A stretch of 10,307 nt of DNA from JBILCM01 sp044353165 (GTDB lineage Bacteria > Bacillota > Bacilli > Paenibacillales > YIM-B00363): NCBI GenBank assembly GCA_044353165.1, contig JBILCM010000078.1, forward strand, positions 1 through 10,307, read 5' to 3'. The stretch's first letter is position 1, and every line of letters starts with the position of its first letter. The translations under genes and the position numbers were made by a program. This document shows, in pieces, positions 6,079-10,307 of this stretch. The notes below the pieces were generated by a model. The model saw only the letters and a program-made list of their open reading frames with translations, was not told the DNA's origin and searched no databases.

Positions 6079-6822
6079 GTGGAAATCAAAGGGAAGACAG
6101 TCTTGATCACCGGTGGCGGGACAGGAATCGGCAGAGCGGTGGCCTTGAAATTGGCGGCAGAAGGGGCGAACCTCGTCATTAATTATTCCAGGTCGCGGGC
6201 GGAAGCAGAGGAAACTTTGCAGACGGCGAGAGAGTTATATGGAATCAATGGCATCGCCTGTCAAGCGGATGTGTCGCAACAAGAACAGGTCGTTCGGATG
6301 GTTGAAGAAACCATGGCCACGCTCGGGAGGATCGATATCCTCATCAACAATGCGGGCACAACTCATTTCGTCTCTCACGACGACCTTGACGGATTGTTAG
6401 AGGAATATTGGGATAACGCCTTCAATGTGAATGTGAAAGGGATGTTCTTCGTGACTCGCGCATGCGCGACGGAGCTGAAGAAAAATAAGGGTTGTATCGT
6501 GAATATTACCTCCGTTGCCGGCTTGAAGGGCGTGGGCAGCTCGATTGCTTATGCGGCTTCGAAGGCTGCAGGCATCAGTGTCACGAAATCGCTAGCGCGC
6601 GTGCTGGCGCCTGAGGTGCGGGTGAACTCGGTCGCGCCAGGGATCGTGAAGACCCGCTGGGTGGAAGGTAAGGATGACCACGTGCAAAAATATGGCGAAG
6701 GCACGCCACTCGGGCGCGTTGCCGAACCGGAAGATGTGGCCGACCTCGTCTGGGCACTCATTCAAGGCGGCGATTTTGTAACCGGGCAGACGATCGTCGT
6801 CGACGGCGGCAATACAATATAG
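6079..6822 (+). CDS. Short-chain dehydrogenase/reductase (SDR)
   Basis: The product has 247 residues, standard for a classical SDR. It oxidises a hydroxyl group or reduces a carbonyl with NAD(P). The cofactor loop TGGGTGIG is at 11-18, NNAG at 90-93, the structural Asn118 in NVNVKG, and the catalytic Ser145, Tyr158 and Lys162 (NITSVAG, YAASK). PG at 187-188 and the terminal VDGG are also present. The NYSRSR stretch after strand 2 (35-40) offers an Arg that may favour NADP. The annotation 'FabG-like' would be possible, but there are no fatty-acid genes here. The GTG start at 6079 follows AGGGG with 10 nt spacing. It is the first gene of a tight operon with the alcohol dehydrogenase (24 bp on). 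The substrate may be the product released by the nearby sulfatase; that is inference. Confidence 0.92.
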   Translation: MEIKGKTVLITGGGTGIGRAVALKLAAEGANLVINYSRSRAEAEETLQTARELYGINGIACQADVSQQEQVVRMVEETMATLGRIDILINNAGTTHFVSHDDLDGLLEEYWDNAFNVNVKGMFFVTRACATELKKNKGCIVNITSVAGLKGVGSSIAYAASKAAGISVTKSLARVLAPEVRVNSVAPGIVKTRWVEGKDDHVQKYGEGTPLGRVAEPEDVADLVWALIQGGDFVTGQTIVVDGGNTI

Positions 6823-6846
6823 CACCACAACATTCGAGGTGATCGT

Positions 6847-8010
6847 GTGGATTTCAAGTTTGTCATTCCGACAACAGTGGAGTGCGGTGTAGGTATCTCG
6901 GATCGCTGCGGTACGTTCATGACATCGCTAGGGATACAGCGGGTCTTGTTAGTGACCGACCGGGGCATTATTCGAGCGGGATTACTCAATGGTATTGAGT
7001 CATCGCTAAGCGAACATGGGATTGCGTTCGCCATCTATGATGAAGTGGAACCGAATCCGAGTGCGGAAAGCATCATGCGCGGCGTACAGCAATTGCACGC
7101 GTTGCCATGGAAGGCGGATGCGGTGCTGGCGGTGGGCGGCGGCAGTAGCATCGATACGGCCAAGGGGATCGCCGTGATGGTTACAAATTCGGGACATATT
7201 CTGGATTACGAGGGTGTAGGGCTTCTTCAGCAGCCGGGGTTGCCGCTCGTTGTGATCCCGACGACAGCAGGTACGGGCAGCGAAGTGACCGCTTCCACGA
7301 TTGTGACGAACAAGCAAACCCAATTCAAGGCTGCGGTCATTAGCCCGTATTTGTTCCCGAAGCTGGCGCTCTTGGACGCCGCACTCACATTGAAGCTGCC
7401 GCAACCGATCACAGCGGCTACAGGAATGGACGCGCTGACGCATGCGATAGAGTCTTATATATCCAAACAAGCCAGTCCTGCTAGTCAGGCCTTGGCCATA
7501 GAAGCGATTCGGATGATCGGTCAATCGCTCTACACCGCCTACACAGTCCAGAGCATCGAGAGCCGCGAGCAGATGCTCATCGCGTCCATGCTGGCCGGGG
7601 CGGCATTCGCCCAATCCCGGCTTGGCAATGTGCACGCCATCTCGCACACGCTTGGCGGTGTTTTTGATATTGCGCATGGGATTGCGAATGCGGCGTTGCT
7701 TCCTTTTGTCATGGCATTCAACTTGCCGGCCTGTCCCGAGAGGATGAGAGACATCGCGGAGGCACTCGGTTGCGATACACGCGGACAATCCGACGTTGAA
7801 GCGGGAAAGCAAGCAATCGAGAGGGTCGTCCAGATGAATGCGTCGATGAACATTCCCGGCAATATTAAGGATCTTGGTGTGACACTCGATGTGCTGCCGA
7901 AGCTGGTGGCGGATGCGATGCGCAGCGGCAATGTGCTCGTGAACCCAAGGGCAACGACACCGCAAGACATTCAGGCGATCATCGAGAACGCTTATGCTGG
8001 GAGGTTCTAA
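6847..8010 (+). CDS. Iron-containing alcohol dehydrogenase
   Basis: The product has 387 residues, normal for group III metal-dependent alcohol dehydrogenases. The NAD-binding motif GGGSSIDTAK is at 97-106 and IPTTAGTGSE at 138-146. The metal ligands are all present: Asp195 and His199 in GMDALTHAIE, His263 in GNVHAISH, and His277 in DIAHGIAN. Relatives include propanediol, lactaldehyde and butanol dehydrogenases, so it may interconvert an aldehyde and an alcohol. The GTG start at 6847 is preceded by GAGGTGATC, 24 bp after the SDR stop. Its last codons contain the ribosome binding site of radA, which starts 2 nt after its TAA. The exact substrate cannot be read from sequence. Confidence 0.93.
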   Translation: MDFKFVIPTTVECGVGISDRCGTFMTSLGIQRVLLVTDRGIIRAGLLNGIESSLSEHGIAFAIYDEVEPNPSAESIMRGVQQLHALPWKADAVLAVGGGSSIDTAKGIAVMVTNSGHILDYEGVGLLQQPGLPLVVIPTTAGTGSEVTASTIVTNKQTQFKAAVISPYLFPKLALLDAALTLKLPQPITAATGMDALTHAIESYISKQASPASQALAIEAIRMIGQSLYTAYTVQSIESREQMLIASMLAGAAFAQSRLGNVHAISHTLGGVFDIAHGIANAALLPFVMAFNLPACPERMRDIAEALGCDTRGQSDVEAGKQAIERVVQMNASMNIPGNIKDLGVTLDVLPKLVADAMRSGNVLVNPRATTPQDIQAIIENAYAGRF

Positions 8011-8012
8011 AG

Positions 8013-9383
8013 GTGGCGAAAACGAAGACGAAGTTTGTTTGTCAAACGTGCGGGAGTGAATCGCCGAAGTGGGTGGGCAAGTGTCCCGGATGCAATGCTT
8101 GGAATACGTATGTCGAGGAGACAGAGACCGTTGTGAGGACGTCAGGCGTTGCGGTTGCGGGACTCGCATCGACGAAGGAGCGCCCGCGTTCGATCGCATC
8201 GATTGAGCGTGCACAGGAACCGCGGATCGATGCAGGCGGCGGCGAGCTGAACCGTGTGCTCGGCGGGGGCTTGGTACCAGGCTCGCTGATCCTGGTGGGT
8301 GGGGATCCGGGCATCGGCAAATCAACGTTGCTGCTGCAGACGTCGTGCCATCTGGCCCGAAGCGGGTTGCGCGTGCTCTATGTCACGGGCGAGGAGTCGG
8401 CGCGGCAAATCAAGATGCGCGCGGAGCGGCTCGGCGCTGAGGCGCCGACGCTCTTCGTCCTGTGCGAGACGAACACGGACCACATCTTCGAGGCGCTCGA
8501 CGAAGTGCGCCCAGACATCCTCGTCGTCGATTCGATTCAGACGGTATACCAGCCGGGCGTCACTTCCGCGCCCGGCAGCGTCTCCCAGGTGCGCGAATGC
8601 ACCGGGTTGTTCATGCGCATCGCCAAGCAGCGCGGCGTAGCGACCTTACTCGTCGGTCACGTGACGAAAGAAGGCACCATCGCCGGCCCCCGGATGCTCG
8701 AGCACATGGTCGATACCGTGCTCTATTTCGAGGGCGAGCGCCACAACGCGTACCGCATGCTGCGCGCGGTGAAAAACCGATTCGGTTCCACGAACGAAAT
8801 CGGCATCTTCGAGATGGTCGAGCATGGCCTGACCGAAGTGAAAAACCCATCCGAGTTGTTCCTCTCGGAGCGCCCGCTAGGCGTAGCCGGTTCAACGGTC
8901 GTCGCCAGCATGGAAGGCACGCGTCCCGTGCTCGTTGAACTGCAAGCGCTCGTCTCGCCGACGAACTTCCCCTCACCGCGGCGGATGGCGACAGGCGTCG
9001 ATTACAATCGCCTCAACCTGATCATCGCGGTGCTTGAGAAGCGGGTCGGCTTGCATATGCAAGCCCAGGATGCCTACCTTAATGTCGCCGGCGGGGTCAA
9101 ACTCGATGAACCGGCCGCTGATCTGGGCATCGCCGTGGCACTCGCTTCGAGCTTTCGCGATCGGGCCACACATCCAGCCGATGTCGTGTTCGGTGAAATC
9201 GGCCTGACGGGTGAGGTGCGCGGCGTTTCACGCGTGGACCAGCGGGTGAATGAAGCACTGAAGTTGGGGTTCAAGCGTGTCGTCCTTCCTGACAAAAGTA
9301 TTAAACAATGGACACCGCCCAGCGGGATTGAGATCGTACCTGTGCGCACAGTGCAGGAAGCGTTACAAGCGATGCTGCCTTAG
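8013..9383 (+). CDS. radA: DNA repair protein RadA
   Basis: The product has 456 residues, as usual. It is a RecA-like ATPase that acts as a branch-migration helicase in recombinational repair. A four-Cys zinc finger lies at 10-27 (CQTC, CPGC), Walker A GGDPGIGKST at 96-105, Walker B ILVVDS at 169-174, the RadA signature KNRFG at 254-258, and a Lon-protease-like C-terminal domain from about 285 (NVAGGVKLDEPAADL, FGEIGLTGEVR). The GTG start at 8013 has GGGAGG at 7999-8004, inside the previous gene, with 8 nt spacing; translational coupling is likely. The usual upstream partner in many Bacillota, clpC, is absent and an alcohol dehydrogenase stands in its place. The centre of the gene is very GC rich: 43 of 60 bases in 8401-8460. 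Confidence 0.97.
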   Translation: MAKTKTKFVCQTCGSESPKWVGKCPGCNAWNTYVEETETVVRTSGVAVAGLASTKERPRSIASIERAQEPRIDAGGGELNRVLGGGLVPGSLILVGGDPGIGKSTLLLQTSCHLARSGLRVLYVTGEESARQIKMRAERLGAEAPTLFVLCETNTDHIFEALDEVRPDILVVDSIQTVYQPGVTSAPGSVSQVRECTGLFMRIAKQRGVATLLVGHVTKEGTIAGPRMLEHMVDTVLYFEGERHNAYRMLRAVKNRFGSTNEIGIFEMVEHGLTEVKNPSELFLSERPLGVAGSTVVASMEGTRPVLVELQALVSPTNFPSPRRMATGVDYNRLNLIIAVLEKRVGLHMQAQDAYLNVAGGVKLDEPAADLGIAVALASSFRDRATHPADVVFGEIGLTGEVRGVSRVDQRVNEALKLGFKRVVLPDKSIKQWTPPSGIEIVPVRTVQEALQAMLP

Positions 9384-9392
9384 CCATAAGGC
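9377..9392 (+). other. Small hairpin over the radA stop codon
   Basis: GCCTTA and TAAGGC form a 6-bp stem with the loop GCCA, and the radA TAG lies at the stem-loop border. No U run follows, so it is unlikely to terminate transcription well, and readthrough into disA is expected. Confidence 0.25.
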
Positions 9393-9486
9393 GAAGGGAC
9401 CTGCTCATGCATTCCACAAAAAGACGTATGTCCGACGCAAAATCATATAGAATAAGAATAACGATCGTTGCATCAAGGGGGAACGT

Positions 9487-10307
9487 ATGGTTAAAGATGA
9501 AGTTGCGCAACAAAATTTAAGCACGTTGCTTCGACTCATTGCGCCGGGCACACCGTTTCGGGAAGGCGTCGACAATGTGTTGCGGGCCAAAACGGGCGGT
9601 CTGATCGTCTGTGGGTATTCGCCTGAAGTGATGGATCTCGTGGACGGCGGGTTTTCGATCAATTGCGATTTCTCACCGAACTACTTGTATGAGCTGGCGA
9701 AGATGGACGGAGCGATCATCCTGAGTGAGGACTTGAAGCGGATTTTGTTTGCCAACACTCAACTCATTCCTGATTCATCGATAGCCTCTTCGGAGACCGG
9801 CATTCGGCATCGCACCGCGGAACGTGTCGCCAAGCAGACCGGGAAACTCGTCGTCTCGATCTCGCAACGGCGCAACGTTATTACGCTCTATCAAGGGCAA
9901 CTCCGTTATGCGCTCAAAGACATGGGTGTTATCCTGACGAAAGCAAACCAAGCAATGCAGACGCTAGAAAAATACAAGGCGGTGCTTGACCAAGCAATGA
10001 CCAATTTGTCGGCCGCGGAGTTTGAGGAGACGGTCATGATGCACGATGTGGTCAATGCAATACAACGCGCTGTGCGCGTACTGCGCATTAAAGCAGAGTT
10101 GAACCGTTATATCAACGAGCTTGGGAATGAAGGGCGTCTGATCGCGATGCAACTCCAGGAATTGGTCCGCGGTGTGGATGAGGAAGTGCTGTGGCTACTT
10201 AAAGATTACGTTCGCGAACTGCATGAAGAGCGTTGCAAAGAAGTCGTTCTGGGTTGGAAGCGCACATCTGGCGATGAAATGTTAGAAAATCATCAGGTGG
10301 TGCGGAT
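9487..10307 (+). CDS. disA: Diadenylate cyclase DisA, 3' partial
   Basis: The frame is open from the ATG at 9487 to the right edge, giving 273 residues of a protein usually about 355-360 long. DisA makes c-di-AMP from two ATP and scans DNA for damage. The DAC domain shows DGA at 74-76 (MDGAIILS) and RHR at 107-109 (RHRTAERVAKQTG), the two motifs needed for activity. The helical linker follows from about 150. The C-terminal helix-hairpin-helix DNA-binding part lies beyond the window. AAGGGGG at 9475-9481 stands 5 nt before the ATG. The gene is 103 bp after radA in the conserved order radA-disA. No clear separate promoter is seen in the gap. Confidence 0.97.
   Translation, partial: MVKDEVAQQNLSTLLRLIAPGTPFREGVDNVLRAKTGGLIVCGYSPEVMDLVDGGFSINCDFSPNYLYELAKMDGAIILSEDLKRILFANTQLIPDSSIASSETGIRHRTAERVAKQTGKLVVSISQRRNVITLYQGQLRYALKDMGVILTKANQAMQTLEKYKAVLDQAMTNLSAAEFEETVMMHDVVNAIQRAVRVLRIKAELNRYINELGNEGRLIAMQLQELVRGVDEEVLWLLKDYVRELHEERCKEVVLGWKRTSGDEMLENHQVVR

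Noticed and set aside
7006..8325. Long 439-residue open frame on the minus strand
   Set aside because: It lies opposite the alcohol dehydrogenase and the start of radA, both with complete catalytic motifs. Its translation is rich in Arg, His and Ser with no recognisable domain.
8299..8976. Several overlapping frames inside radA on both strands
   Set aside because: They come from the high GC of radA, which removes stop codons. The translations are Arg-rich and low in complexity, and radA covers the region with known motifs.

Overview
The window reads as chromosomal DNA of a Gram-positive bacterium of the phylum Bacillota, most likely a Bacillales or Paenibacillales relative of intermediate GC. 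The reasons are the adjacent radA-disA pair, strong AGGAGG-type ribosome binding sites, TATAAT-type promoters, several GTG starts, a Cthe_2314-like HEPN protein and an LL-H-type holin. No rRNA, tRNA, CRISPR array, transposase or integrase is visible. The genus cannot be fixed from the sequence alone.

Left part (1-3660). An RDD-family membrane protein, cut at the left edge, runs rightward. It meets tail to tail a leftward pair: an SGNH/GDSL hydrolase followed by a HEPN-domain protein with an intact RxxxxH motif. A small unknown leftward reading frame with a probable TTG start lies further upstream. Then comes a rightward pair, an orphan LL-H-type holin and a class I SAM methyltransferase. It ends at a perfect 11-bp hairpin shared with the convergent sulfatase.

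Middle part (3661-8010). A type I (Cys-type) sulfatase and an AraC-family regulator are transcribed divergently from a compact promoter region. The regulator is followed by a short-chain dehydrogenase and an iron-dependent alcohol dehydrogenase under an extended -10 promoter. Together they look like a small catabolic island: a sulfate ester is cleaved, the freed alcohol or sugar is oxidised or reduced, and the AraC protein senses the substrate. The substrate is not known.

Right part (8011-10307). radA starts 2 nt after the alcohol dehydrogenase stop, with its ribosome binding site inside that gene. disA follows and runs off the right edge. In many Bacillota these two genes sit behind ctsR-mcsA-mcsB-clpC. 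Here the position just before radA is taken by oxidoreductases, so metabolic transcription may feed into the DNA-repair and c-di-AMP genes. The centre of radA is clearly richer in GC than the sulfatase region.

I do not see a clearly new multi-gene system. The items most worth a second look are the fusion of the catabolic cluster to radA-disA, the orphan holin-methyltransferase pair, the HEPN-esterase pair, and a T8/C7 homopolymer pair inside the regulator gene.
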